From assembly GCA_964411925.1 (NCBI GenBank), contig CAYPNI010000004.1, positions 1 through 64,000 of the forward strand: a stretch of DNA of 64,000 bases, written 5' to 3'. This DNA is from VFKU01 sp964411925 (lineage in GTDB: Bacteria; Hydrogenedentota; Hydrogenedentia; Hydrogenedentales; GCA-2746185). A model generated the notes under the pieces. It was not told where the DNA came from and made no database searches. It saw nothing but the letters and a program-made list of their open reading frames with translations. The position numbers and the translations under genes were made by a program. Of this stretch, positions 30,972 to 39,305 are shown piece by piece. Every line of letters starts with the position of its first letter. Within the stretch, counting starts at the first letter, position 1.

Positions 30972-33017
30972 TTAGGGTTGGCGGATCGGTTTCTCGACGG
31001 TCCGTTTCAGCCGTGAGTGCAGTTCCTTGTGCCCCTTCGACTCGGAGAGGGACAGCGCCGTCTCGCCCGCGTTGTTCCACGTGAGCGGGTCCGCGCCGGA
31101 TTTCACCAGCGCCATCGCGTACTCGGTCTGACCTGCGGCGCTCGCGACGTGAAGCGGCGTGTTGCCGCGCGAATCCTTCGCATCGACGCGATACCCTGCC
31201 TCGAGCATCGGCTGCAGAATCGCCATCCGGCCGTCTTTTGCCGCAAGGTGAAGCGGTCCGCCGAGCGGGCTGGGTTCGTCCGGCGTCGCGAAACCGTTCT
31301 TCAACAGCACGAGCACCAGTTCGTCCGAGCCGTTCATCACAGCGGATTCGATGGCGGTGCGGCCCGCGCCCGACCATCCATTGGCGCGCGCGCCGTGATC
31401 GAGCAGCGTCTGAACGACGTCGAGCCGGTTGCACTCCACGGCGATGACCAGCGGGGTCTTGTCGTACAAGCCGCCGCGCGCGATCGCCGCGGGATCGCTC
31501 TCGCAGTAACCTTTCACGCGGTCCACGTGGCCAAACCGAGCCGCATACGTGATGTCGTAGGCCTTCTCGCCCAGCCCCGCGTCGATCGCGGGATTCGCAC
31601 CGGCGTCGAGCAGCACCAGCGCGACCGCGCCCAGGCGGGAGGCCTTGCGCGAGGTCTCCGGAAGCGCCGCCACGGCGCGCGCGACGCGATGGAGCGGCGT
31701 CCCGGCGTCTTTGACGATGCCGTTCGGGTCGGCGCCCTGACGCAACAGTTGCTTGAGCCGTTCGATCTCTCCGCTGCCGGCGGTCGCATCGTCCTCGCGA
31801 CTGCGCTCAATGGCGCGAATCGCCTCGGCGGTCGCCTCGTGCGCAAGCCGCGCACCCTCGCCCGCGTGTCCGACTTGAGCGCCGCGCTGCACCAGTGCCG
31901 CGAAAAGTTCATGGTCGGACTGCGCATACGCAACGGACAGCGCGGTGCGGCCGGCGTTGTCCTGCGCGTCGATGTCGGCGCCGGCGTCCAACAACATTTT
32001 CACGATATCCGTCCGGTGCGCCTCGGCCGCGAAGTGGATCGGTGAGCGGCCTTCCTTGTCGCGCGCGTTCACGTCAGCCTTGGCGGAGATCAGCAGCGAC
32101 GCAATCTCGGGCTGTGCCGTGGCCGCCGCGCGGGCCAGCGCCGTGGCGCCGTCGGCGTTGCGCGTATCCGGGTGTTGTTTTTTCTGGCGCAGAATTTCCT
32201 GCGCGAGCGTTTGCATGCCGCGGTCGGAGGCGAGGTGAAGCGCGGTGTTGCCCGTGGCGTCAGTGGTCGTGTCGAGTTCGTCGGTAAAGCGGAGCAACTG
32301 GCGCGCGAGCATTTCGTCGCGCGTGGTAATCGCGGCCAGTTCGAGGCGGGCCATGAACCCGTTCAGGCTGGCCGTGGTGCCCGAATACGCGCCAACGGCG
32401 TTCACCTGCGCATACCTCACTGCGCCGAGGTTGACACCCAGCAGAACGAGAATGACGGCGGCCGTCGCGAGATTCGCGTGCAGCGCGCGGCGGCTGCCGG
32501 CCAGCGAATTCAGATACAGCAATGCCAGGCACGCGCCGCCCAGGACGCCGGAGGCAAAGCCGACCAGCCCCGTGAACCCTCTCCCCTTCCCTGCAATCTC
32601 GAACAGGCGATCGAGGTCACGCTGCACGACGGCAGAGCGTTCCACGCCTGCGGTCGAGGCGAGACTTTGAATTCGGCTCTCCAAGGCCGCGAGGTTGTCG
32701 AGCGACACGAGGTCGTCACGGCTTTGATTCGAGAACAAGCGGGGCATGGCGACGGCCAGCACGAGCGGGACCATCAGCCCAAGCACCGTGGCGCGAACGT
32801 AGTGCGCGCGGCTCAACTTCTTTCGGCGCGGTGGCGGCGGTGCGGCGGGCGTAATCTTGGGAAGCGAGAGGGATTCGATGCCGGGTTCCGCGACAGCGGT
32901 CGCCCGTGGACGCACACTTCGGAAGCATCCGGGACAGACGTTGCCGGATACAAGTCTATTGGTTTCAGTGACTTGGCCACAGCGTGGACACGTCACGGTC
33001 TCCTCGGTGATAGACAC
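30972..33017 (-). CDS. Zinc-ribbon, membrane-anchored ankyrin-repeat protein
   Basis: 681 residues from GTG 33017, which has GGGGGA seven bases upstream; ATG 33059 and GTG 33089 are longer alternatives without a clear RBS. The N-terminus is a zinc ribbon (CPRCGQ then CPGCFRS). A Pro-rich stretch and a basic segment lead to a membrane helix (ATVLGLMVPLVLAVAMP), then a second and third helix around residues 160-220. Residues about 265-675 contain roughly ten ankyrin repeats (GNTALHLASDRG, GRSPIHFAAEAHR, GNTPLHVASAAGQ). The repeats probably face the periplasm or cytoplasm as a protein-binding surface; the partner is unknown. Confidence 0.8.
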   Translation of the reverse strand: MSITEETVTCPRCGQVTETNRLVSGNVCPGCFRSVRPRATAVAEPGIESLSLPKITPAAPPPPRRKKLSRAHYVRATVLGLMVPLVLAVAMPRLFSNQSRDDLVSLDNLAALESRIQSLASTAGVERSAVVQRDLDRLFEIAGKGRGFTGLVGFASGVLGGACLALLYLNSLAGSRRALHANLATAAVILVLLGVNLGAVRYAQVNAVGAYSGTTASLNGFMARLELAAITTRDEMLARQLLRFTDELDTTTDATGNTALHLASDRGMQTLAQEILRQKKQHPDTRNADGATALARAAATAQPEIASLLISAKADVNARDKEGRSPIHFAAEAHRTDIVKMLLDAGADIDAQDNAGRTALSVAYAQSDHELFAALVQRGAQVGHAGEGARLAHEATAEAIRAIERSREDDATAGSGEIERLKQLLRQGADPNGIVKDAGTPLHRVARAVAALPETSRKASRLGAVALVLLDAGANPAIDAGLGEKAYDITYAARFGHVDRVKGYCESDPAAIARGGLYDKTPLVIAVECNRLDVVQTLLDHGARANGWSGAGRTAIESAVMNGSDELVLVLLKNGFATPDEPSPLGGPLHLAAKDGRMAILQPMLEAGYRVDAKDSRGNTPLHVASAAGQTEYAMALVKSGADPLTWNNAGETALSLSESKGHKELHSRLKRTVEKPIRQP

Positions 33018-33201
33018 CGGGCGTTCCCCCCAAGGCGCAATGCGCCCATTCCCCTTCATCCGAATCGTACCACAAAAATGTTGACTCACAAGCCGCCGAA
33101 CTGCTCAATATGCTATTTATTGTTAACATTTTCTGATTGACGATTCATCCGACTTCGCTCTATCCTATTTACTGAGAATCGGTTATCGGTAGGATTGGCC
33201 T

Positions 33202-33519
33202 GTGTCCACTCGCGGTCTGACAACCGTCCGGAAGCCGCCGCTCGTCCTTGCCTGGGCAGCGCTCGCGCTTCTGTTCGTGTTCAGCGGACATGGCCTGCTC
33301 CACTCTCACTCGGCGAGCGGCCACGGCGCGCCCATTTCCGACTCGTGCGCCATCTGCCATACGGGGGCCGGCGCAGGCGTCTCGACGGCGCCGGTGTCGT
33401 CATCCATCGGGCCGCTCGCTCGCTACGAAGGCCGTGTACCCGCCGTTGTGCGGACGGACTACGCCGAGCCTGATCTGACCGCATCTTCGCCCCGCGCACC
33501 GCCCACCGCACTGCTCTAA
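33202..33519 (+). CDS. Small membrane-anchored His/Cys protein
   Basis: 105 residues from GTG 33202. One N-terminal helix (LVLAWAALALLFVFSGHGLL) is followed by HSHSASGHGAPISDS and CAICHTG, then a disordered Pro/Ser tail. The CxxCH looks like a heme site but the layout (helix, HSH, short CxxCH, tail) is closer to DUF2946-type small proteins linked to metal handling; a heme role is not supported. It lies 110 bases upstream of the pseudopilin gene. Function unknown. Confidence 0.6.
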   Translation: MSTRGLTTVRKPPLVLAWAALALLFVFSGHGLLHSHSASGHGAPISDSCAICHTGAGAGVSTAPVSSSIGPLARYEGRVPAVVRTDYAEPDLTASSPRAPPTALL

Positions 33520-33629
33520 CCCACCCCACATTTTTTCACCTCAGGGCCGCACCTGTGCGGCGCCGTCTCTGCACGAGATCGGCGCGGCGCACTGTGCGCA
33601 CATGCGTTCAATACAAAAGGACTCATTCC

Positions 33630-34592
33630 ATGAAATCGAACAACCGGGGTTTCACGCTCATAGAGCTGCTTGTCGTCATCGCGATCATCGGGATACTCGC
33701 GGCGATCCTGCTGCCGGCGCTGTCGCGCGCGCGGGAGGCCGCGCGGCGCGCAAGTTGCCAGAACAACCTCAAGCAGATGGGGCTGTCGTTGAAAATGTAT
33801 GCGAACGAATCACGCGGCGAGCGTTTCCCGCGCCTACAAATGAACAACTGCGTGCCGGAGATCCATCACGCCTGGAACTGGGCGTTCGAAATGAACACGA
33901 TGTACCCGGAGTATCTGCCGGACCTGAACGTGCTCGTGTGCCCGAGTTCCGTCGGCGGCGCGAATGCAGTCGAACGATGGGACCAGGGCAAGACGGAGAG
34001 CCCGCTCTGGGAGGAAGTCTCCAACCCCGCGCTCGGCGTGTCGAACGACGGCACCGTGACGGGGTGCGAGGTCGTTGACCATCCGTATTACTACTACGGC
34101 TGGGCGCTGTTCCGGCACATGTTCACGGCGCTCGACGAGTTCGTCACGTTGGAAGACGCGCTCGTTTTCACCTACGAGGAGCGCATCGAACCGTTCGCTG
34201 ACGACGAGAACATTCCCGGGATGTATGGATTCATCGATCGCGATTTTGCGCTGGAGACGGCGGACAGCGTGATGGGCACGATCAACGGCGCCGAAAGCGT
34301 CCTGCGGTTGCGCGAGGGCATCGAGCGGTTCTTCATCACCGACATCAATAATCCCGGCGCGTCCGCGCAGGCGGCCTCGGATCTCGTGCTGATGCACGAC
34401 GCGATTTCACCGGAGGCGACGCACTTCAACCACGTGCCCGGCGGGGCGAACGTGCTGTATCTCGACGGCCACGTCGAGTTTCAGCGGTGGATGCCGTCGG
34501 CGGAAAGTCTCGGCGGGGAGTTTCCGGTCAACGGCGCGGGACTCGTGCTCCACGAGACGCCGGAGGAACTCGCCGGCGGCCACGACGATTGA
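33630..34592 (+). CDS. Type II secretion/pilin-like protein with H-X9-DG C-terminus
   Basis: 320 residues from ATG 33630. A prepilin peptidase site and hydrophobic stalk start at residue 7: RGFTLIELLVVIAIIGILA, with Glu at mature position 5. The stalk continues AREAARRASCQNNLKQMGL, the hallmark of the large PVC-group pseudopilin family. The C-terminus has HVPGGANVLYLDGHV, the H-X9-DG signature. These proteins are extremely numerous in planctomycetes and relatives; the role is unsettled (secretion or surface structure). A strong GC hairpin follows the stop. Confidence 0.92.
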   Translation: MKSNNRGFTLIELLVVIAIIGILAAILLPALSRAREAARRASCQNNLKQMGLSLKMYANESRGERFPRLQMNNCVPEIHHAWNWAFEMNTMYPEYLPDLNVLVCPSSVGGANAVERWDQGKTESPLWEEVSNPALGVSNDGTVTGCEVVDHPYYYYGWALFRHMFTALDEFVTLEDALVFTYEERIEPFADDENIPGMYGFIDRDFALETADSVMGTINGAESVLRLREGIERFFITDINNPGASAQAASDLVLMHDAISPEATHFNHVPGGANVLYLDGHVEFQRWMPSAESLGGEFPVNGAGLVLHETPEELAGGHDD

Positions 34593-34603
34593 GCGGGACG
34601 ACA

Positions 34604-34635
34604 CGGCGGCCGGGCGCGCGTTCGCCCGGCCGCCG
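34604..34635. terminator. GC-rich hairpin without T-tract
   Basis: 13-bp perfect stem CGGCGGCCGGGCG (34604-34616) / CGCCCGGCCGCCG (34623-34635) with a 6-nt loop, 11 bases after the pseudopilin stop. No T-run follows, so termination would be atypical; it could instead stabilise the mRNA end. Confidence 0.45.
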
Positions 34636-34717
34636 CCACTCGCCCGAACACGATCGGATTTGATAGGGTGAACCCGCGGACGCGATCTGCGCGGCCCGCC
34701 AGCAGGGACCCACTTTC

Positions 34718-35263
34718 GTGAACCAGGCACTCGCGCCAAACTCGTCAATTCGCCCCGCGGTAGTCCGTATCCTCGTGCTCAGCGCGGCCGCGTTCGCGTT
34801 TCTGCTGTGGCTGCTGTACTTCCGCGGCCCGAACGACGGGAACTCTGACGCGTTGTCGTTTCTGCCGGCGGTGAATGCGGCGCTGAACGGCCTGGCGGCG
34901 ACCTGCATCCTCGCGGGCGTGATCGCGATTCGATCCGGCCGCAAGCGGCTTCACATGACGCTGATGATTACGGCGCTTTCGTTATCGGTGGTCTTCCTGA
35001 TCAGCTACATCACGTATCACAACCTGCACGGCGACACGAAGTTCCTGACCGGCGGATGGATACGGTATTTCTACTTCACGGTCCTGATTTCGCACATCGC
35101 GTGCACGGTGTTCGCGTTGCCGCTCATTATGAGCGCCGTGTATTTCGCGGTTACCCGGCGGTTCGATCTGCACAAGCGGGTCGTGAAGTTCACCGTCCCA
35201 CTGTGGCTGTACGTATCGATTACGGGCGTCGCGATTTACTTCCTGTTGCGCGCAAACTCATAG
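34718..35263 (+). CDS. DUF420 membrane protein
   Basis: 181 residues with four to five membrane helices. Family pattern: FLPAVNAALNGLAATCILAG, HMTLMITAL, YITYHNLHGDTKF and a final HKRVVKFTVPLWLYVSITG. Conserved histidines lie at membrane edges (HM, YHNLHG, ISHIA, LHKR). DUF420 proteins (YozB-like) are often found beside cytochrome oxidase genes and are suspected assembly factors; here the cox operon is 30 kb away. A GTG or ATG closer to the helix is unlikely since ATG 34718 is the only good candidate. Confidence 0.85.
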   Translation: MNQALAPNSSIRPAVVRILVLSAAAFAFLLWLLYFRGPNDGNSDALSFLPAVNAALNGLAATCILAGVIAIRSGRKRLHMTLMITALSLSVVFLISYITYHNLHGDTKFLTGGWIRYFYFTVLISHIACTVFALPLIMSAVYFAVTRRFDLHKRVVKFTVPLWLYVSITGVAIYFLLRANS

Positions 35264-35284
35264 CCTGGGTGCCAACAGGCCGAA

Positions 35285-35325
35285 GAGATTGCTGCGTCGC
35301 ACACCCCGCTCCTCGCAATGACAGG
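35285..35325. repeat. Short dispersed repeat, GATTGC..GCAA type, copy 2
   Basis: GAGATTGCTGCGTCGC followed by CTCCTCGCAATGACAGG, with ATTGC / GCAAT inverted ends. It matches the element at 7415-7457 and lies between two convergent genes. Confidence 0.55.
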
Positions 35326-35343
35326 CCCCGACGGTTCTCGTGC

Positions 35344-35922
35344 TCAGCCGTGAAGCTTGCGTAGCGTGGCGACCAGCTTCTTCGCGATATTCTCGATGCC
35401 CTCCTGCTGCTTGGCATCCTTGAGCCGGCCGTCCGCGTCGAAGGCCTCGTTCGCCTTGGAGATGGCGAGCTGATCGGGCAGCACCAGCACCTGAATATTG
35501 CCCAGGATTGCGCGCACGTGAACCAGCCCCCGCAGTCCGCCTAGCGCCCCCGGCGAGGCGCTCATCAGCGCGGCCGTCTTGCCGCGGAACGCCTTGAGCG
35601 GCGGATCGCCCGGTTCCGCGCGCGACGCCCAGTCGATCGCGTTCTTCAGCAGCGGCGTGATCGAGCTGTTGTATTCCGGCGCGGCAATCAGGAACCCGTC
35701 GTTCGCGATCAGCAGGTTCCGGAACGCTTTCGCATTTTCCGGCAACCCCTGTTCCGCTTCGTCGTCCTGATCGAACATCGGCAGCGGCATCGCGTCCCAA
35801 TCGACCAGCGACACCTTGGCGCCGTCGGCACGCGCGGCGTTCACCGCGATATTCAACAGCCGCGAGTTGAACGATTCGCGGCGCCGGCTTCCCGAGAACG
35901 CGACGATGGTCGGTGTGTACAA
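35344..35922 (-). CDS. NADPH-dependent FMN reductase family protein
   Basis: 192 residues with a flavodoxin-like fold. The phosphate-binding loop is FSGSRRRESFNSRLL (about 9-23) and the isoalloxazine-binding segment is APEYNSSITPLLKNAIDW (about 80-97). Members reduce FMN, quinones, azo dyes or chromate with NAD(P)H; a specific substrate cannot be assigned. It is the last gene of the minus-strand operon, 26 bases after the SDR gene. Confidence 0.88.
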   Translation of the reverse strand: MYTPTIVAFSGSRRRESFNSRLLNIAVNAARADGAKVSLVDWDAMPLPMFDQDDEAEQGLPENAKAFRNLLIANDGFLIAAPEYNSSITPLLKNAIDWASRAEPGDPPLKAFRGKTAALMSASPGALGGLRGLVHVRAILGNIQVLVLPDQLAISKANEAFDADGRLKDAKQQEGIENIAKKLVATLRKLHG

Positions 35923-35948
35923 CGTGAATGCTCCTCGTGGTTCGAGCG

Positions 35949-36737
35949 TCAGACGATCGACTGCGGTTGTCCGCCTTCAACGCACAGATACTGGTCGAAA
36001 TCGGTGTACCCGACGCGCCGTAGAAAATCCTCGTCGATCAGCGCCTCGCCGTCCGAGAGTTCCGGATGCTGGACGATTTCCAGCGACGCGTCGGCGAGAA
36101 TGTCCGCCTTGCGCCAGACGCTGGGATCGCCGAGCTGGAAATTGATCGTCGCGTACGACTCGATCAGCGTCTTGGGCCACAGCGCGGTCGCGCGAATGTT
36201 GAGATTGCCGAATTCCTTCGGAATTCCGTGGGCAATCATCGTCATGCCGAATTTGCTGATGCAATAGCCGATGTGGCCCGGCAGCATGTCCATCGTGATG
36301 GGCGGCGACATCAGGATGACGTGGCCCGAGCGCTGTTGCTTCATGGCCGGCAGGAACGCCGCCGTCACCGCGAAGGCGCCGCGCGCGTTCACGTTCATCA
36401 TCAGGTCGAAACGCTTCATCGGTGTCTCGTCCATCGTCTTCCACCAGAGCGCGCCGGCGTTATTGATGACGACGTCCACGCGGCCGAAATGCTCGAGCGT
36501 GGCCTCGGCGGCGTGCTGCACGCTCTGCAGGTCCGTCACGTCGCAGCGGACGGGAAACACTTCCGTGCCGTGGCGCGCGACCTCGTCGGCCGCGGTGAAA
36601 ATCGTGCCGGGGAGTTTCGGGTTCTCCTCGGTCGTTTTTGCCGCGATGACGACGTCGTAGCCCGCGCGGGCGAACCGATGCGCGCATGCCTTGCCGATGC
36701 CCCGCGATCCCCCCGTGATAAACGCAACTTTGCTCAT
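35949..36737 (-). CDS. SDR-family oxidoreductase (HSDL2-like)
   Basis: 262 residues from ATG 36737, which has AAAGGGA upstream and overlaps the hydrolase stop (ATGA). Cofactor motif TGGSRGIG near residue 8, NNAG at about 90, catalytic Ser in ILMSPP and Tyr-x-x-x-Lys in GYCISK. The insertion KTTEENPKLPGTIFTAADEV after the Rossmann beta-2 is characteristic of the HSDL2-like branch, which is linked to fatty-acyl metabolism. It lies in the operon with the acyltransferases, so a lipid substrate fits (inference). Confidence 0.85.
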   Translation of the reverse strand: MSKVAFITGGSRGIGKACAHRFARAGYDVVIAAKTTEENPKLPGTIFTAADEVARHGTEVFPVRCDVTDLQSVQHAAEATLEHFGRVDVVINNAGALWWKTMDETPMKRFDLMMNVNARGAFAVTAAFLPAMKQQRSGHVILMSPPITMDMLPGHIGYCISKFGMTMIAHGIPKEFGNLNIRATALWPKTLIESYATINFQLGDPSVWRKADILADASLEIVQHPELSDGEALIDEDFLRRVGYTDFDQYLCVEGGQPQSIV

Positions 36738-37609
36738 GGCGTCCCTTTCGATTCGGCCGGCGTCGCAGCGGCCGCGACGCGCGCAATCGCCGCGCGCACG
36801 GCGTCCTCCGCGTTCCAAGGAATGAAATGATTCTTGCCATCCAGCACGACGGAATCAACTACGCGGTCTTTGGGAAAGTTCCGCAGCATAAAGTCCACAT
36901 TCGCGAACGGCACGAGAATATCGTTCGGCGCGTGCAGGATGATGACCGGGACCCGCAACTCCGCGAGGCGCGGCTCGAGCAGCCGTAGCTCGGCTTTCAT
37001 GGGCAACAGTTCGCGGTTCATGTTCCGCACGAAACGCGGGACCATGTACGGGAAGAGGCCAAAGTCGGCGACGCGCTGATACCAGCCGACCTTTTCGAGC
37101 GCGGGGTCGAGCGACCCGGACAGGATCACGACGCCACCGACTCTGTCGGCGTAGTCCAGCGCCGCCTGGACGACGATCGGCCCGCCGAGCGAGTGGCCGA
37201 CGAGAATCGGCCAGGTTCCGCTGCGCTCCTCGAGCAGGGGCTCGATGCACAGCGCCTGCTCGCGCAACGTGAGCGCAGGCCGGCGGGGCCGCGTGCGCCC
37301 GAAACCGGGCCGGTCCATCGAAATCGATTCGAACCCGTCCATCGGGTCTTGCACGTAGTTGTTGAACGCGTTTGCGTCGCCGGGCGTGCCATGAACGAAG
37401 ATGAGCCGCGGCGCGCCGGGCGCGGGCTTGGCCTGGCGGATGTAGCTCACCGTCCAACCGGCCGCGGACGTGGCCTCACCGCGGACCACGCCGTCCGGGT
37501 CCGTGGTTTTTACGACGGCGTCGAAGACCTGGCAGGCGCCGATCTCCAGAAGAATGCCCACGACGAACGCGATGCCGAGGAGTCGCGCATGGCGCCGGAT
37601 CCATTTCAA
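36734..37609 (-). CDS. Membrane-anchored alpha/beta hydrolase
   Basis: 291 residues from TTG 37609, chosen because TTG overlaps the acyltransferase stop (TTGA), there is a natural N-terminal helix directly after it (LLGIAFVVGILLEIGACQVF), and codons further upstream read as Arg-rich shadow sequence. Fold motifs: FVHGTPGDANAF, nucleophile in VGHSLGGPIV, Asp in LHAPNDILVPF and His in DGKNHFIPW, so the catalytic triad is complete. Probably acts at the membrane on an ester or thioester, perhaps of lipids made by its operon partners. Substrate unknown. Confidence 0.82.
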   Translation of the reverse strand: MKWIRRHARLLGIAFVVGILLEIGACQVFDAVVKTTDPDGVVRGEATSAAGWTVSYIRQAKPAPGAPRLIFVHGTPGDANAFNNYVQDPMDGFESISMDRPGFGRTRPRRPALTLREQALCIEPLLEERSGTWPILVGHSLGGPIVVQAALDYADRVGGVVILSGSLDPALEKVGWYQRVADFGLFPYMVPRFVRNMNRELLPMKAELRLLEPRLAELRVPVIILHAPNDILVPFANVDFMLRNFPKDRVVDSVVLDGKNHFIPWNAEDAVRAAIARVAAAATPAESKGTP

Positions 37610-38436
37610 GCGGTCGCATCCCCGCGCCCCAGCAATTCGAGCACGGCGGCGCGCGAACGGGCGGCGAGGGTCTTGCGGTCCGCAGCGGGCGGAATCGGCT
37701 CGCCGAAGGTCACCGTCACGCGAATGCCGCGCAGACCGATCGCGCGCCACGCATGCGGGACGAAGTGGTGCTCCTGCCGCCAGTAGGCCACGTCCTCGGG
37801 AACGCTGACGTCGTCAGAGTCCGTCTCCCAGTGCAGTCCCACCGGCACGATCGGCGCGCCCGTATCCACCGCGGGCTGCGCCAGAGACGCGTGGAACGGC
37901 AGCAAGGCGGCCCCGCTGGTCGATGTGCCCTCGAGAAACACACAGACGGCCTGGCCGTTCGACAGTCGCTCGACGATCGAGGCGTTTACGCTTGAGAGGC
38001 TGCGGCGATCCGACCGCGTGACGCCGATGTGCTCGGACATATCGAACAGGTGTCCGACGACGGGCCACGACCGGACGTCGGCCTTCGACACGAACACGGC
38101 GGGGCACGCCGCGCCGACGGCCATGATGTCCAGATAACCCATGTGGTTCGGCGTGATGAGCGCAGGTCCCGTGGGGACCGGGCCGCGGAAGTCGACGCGC
38201 ACGCCAATCAGCCGCGCGCCGACGCGCAGCCAGTGATGCGTCCACGTGGCGGAGACGGCGCGCTTGGCGGGCTTGTCCGACGCCATGATGCGGCTCACGC
38301 GGCACGCGGTGTAGCAATACAACGTCCAGGCGGAAAACATCCCCAGCCGGCAGAGCGCGAGCACGGGGTTTGGACGGGAACGCGACACCGGCAGCGCGTC
38401 GCCCGCGGCATCTGGGCGCGTATCGGCAGAATTCAT
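37606..38436 (-). CDS. 1-acyl-sn-glycerol-3-phosphate acyltransferase-like (PlsC/OlsA-like)
   Basis: 276 residues. The acyltransferase block 1 motif is NHMGYLDI (near residue 97), with NHxxxxD spacing altered to NHxxxLD; block 3 is VCVFLEGTSTSG, the EGT(R/S) substrate site; the N-terminus has one membrane helix region. The gene follows olsB-like with a four-base ATGA overlap. In ornithine lipid synthesis OlsA adds the second, ester-linked acyl chain to the lyso-ornithine lipid made by OlsB; this gene order suggests that role, though phosphatidic acid synthesis cannot be excluded. Confidence 0.8.
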   Translation of the reverse strand: MNSADTRPDAAGDALPVSRSRPNPVLALCRLGMFSAWTLYCYTACRVSRIMASDKPAKRAVSATWTHHWLRVGARLIGVRVDFRGPVPTGPALITPNHMGYLDIMAVGAACPAVFVSKADVRSWPVVGHLFDMSEHIGVTRSDRRSLSSVNASIVERLSNGQAVCVFLEGTSTSGAALLPFHASLAQPAVDTGAPIVPVGLHWETDSDDVSVPEDVAYWRQEHHFVPHAWRAIGLRGIRVTVTFGEPIPPAADRKTLAARSRAAVLELLGRGDATA

Positions 38437-39275
38437 TCCAATACGTCCAGCCGGGAGAGGGCCACCTTTTTGCCGTCAAGCAGGATAAGAAAGTCCACCG
38501 TGCCAAAATCGCGATCGATCGCCGGTTCAGACACGACCTCGGACCCGAGCCGCAGGTACGTGCGGAATAGCTTGGGCAGCTTGATGGCCGGGCCGAGGTC
38601 GGCGGCGAACTCTCGTTCAGGCGGGCCGCACGAACTGTGTGCCTTCGCGCGCACCAGAATTTCCGGGTGCAGACACTTGCCCTCGCGAAGGACGCGCATC
38701 GCGCGCCAGCCGTCGTCCGGGTCTTGTGTCGTCAATGAACAGCATCCGAACACGAACCGCAGGTTGTACGCGTTCATGAAGACGCCGATGCCGAGCCACA
38801 TCGCGATCATGGCGCGAAAATTCCGGTGATCGGCGGCGAGGCACGCCCGGCCGAGTTCCGCCGCCGCGTCGAGATGCGGCTCGAGCACGCCGAGCTCGTA
38901 TTCGATCGCGGCGTAAATGCCGCGCGCGCGCCGCGCCTGTTCGGTGCTTTGCATACGGTATGTGCCGACGACGCGCCCCGATTCGCGGTCGAGCAGGACG
39001 AGGTGCGTCATCTGGGCGTCGAACTCGTCACGGTCGAGGCCGGTCGAGACGGACGAAGCGAGACCCTCGTCGAGTTCGAGATTGAACACTTCGAACCGCA
39101 GTCGTTGCGCCGCCTCGACGCTCCGGGCGGAAGTCGCAAACCCCGCGATGTAACGATCGCCCGGCTGGCTGGGCAGTTCGAGAATGTCGATCGTTTCGCG
39201 GGCGCGATCGAAATCGGCCACGCCGGTGAACGGCGCGCGTGTGAACTGGATTCTCTCGCCCTTCACGTGGGCCAT
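38433..39275 (-). CDS. OlsB-like GNAT N-acyltransferase
   Basis: 280 residues matching the OlsB/hemolysin-like acyltransferase family: RYIAGFATSARSVEAAQRLRF start of the fold, VVGTYRM, IYAAIEYELG, ELGRACLAADHR (the acyl-ACP site) and IAMWLGIGVFMN. OlsB transfers a 3-hydroxyacyl chain from acyl carrier protein to the alpha-amino group of ornithine, giving lyso-ornithine lipid; related enzymes use glycine, lysine or glutamine. The amino-acid specificity cannot be read here. The overlap with the PlsC-like gene and the 30-base gap to the DedA-ATP-grasp gene place it mid-operon. Confidence 0.82.
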   Translation of the reverse strand: MAHVKGERIQFTRAPFTGVADFDRARETIDILELPSQPGDRYIAGFATSARSVEAAQRLRFEVFNLELDEGLASSVSTGLDRDEFDAQMTHLVLLDRESGRVVGTYRMQSTEQARRARGIYAAIEYELGVLEPHLDAAAELGRACLAADHRNFRAMIAMWLGIGVFMNAYNLRFVFGCCSLTTQDPDDGWRAMRVLREGKCLHPEILVRAKAHSSCGPPEREFAADLGPAIKLPKLFRTYLRLGSEVVSEPAIDRDFGTVDFLILLDGKKVALSRLDVLE

Positions 39276-39305
39276 GAACGTCGTTCCCGCTGGCTCTGTA
39301 CCAGA

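Noticed and set aside
33202..33519. Calling the 105-residue protein a cytochrome c because of CAICH
   Set aside because: No heme-c fold, no distal Met and only a short exported segment around the motif; the layout fits a small His/Cys membrane protein better.
34604..34635. Ordinary intrinsic terminator
   Set aside because: The 13-bp stem is very strong but no T-tract follows, so I list it only as a hairpin of uncertain function.
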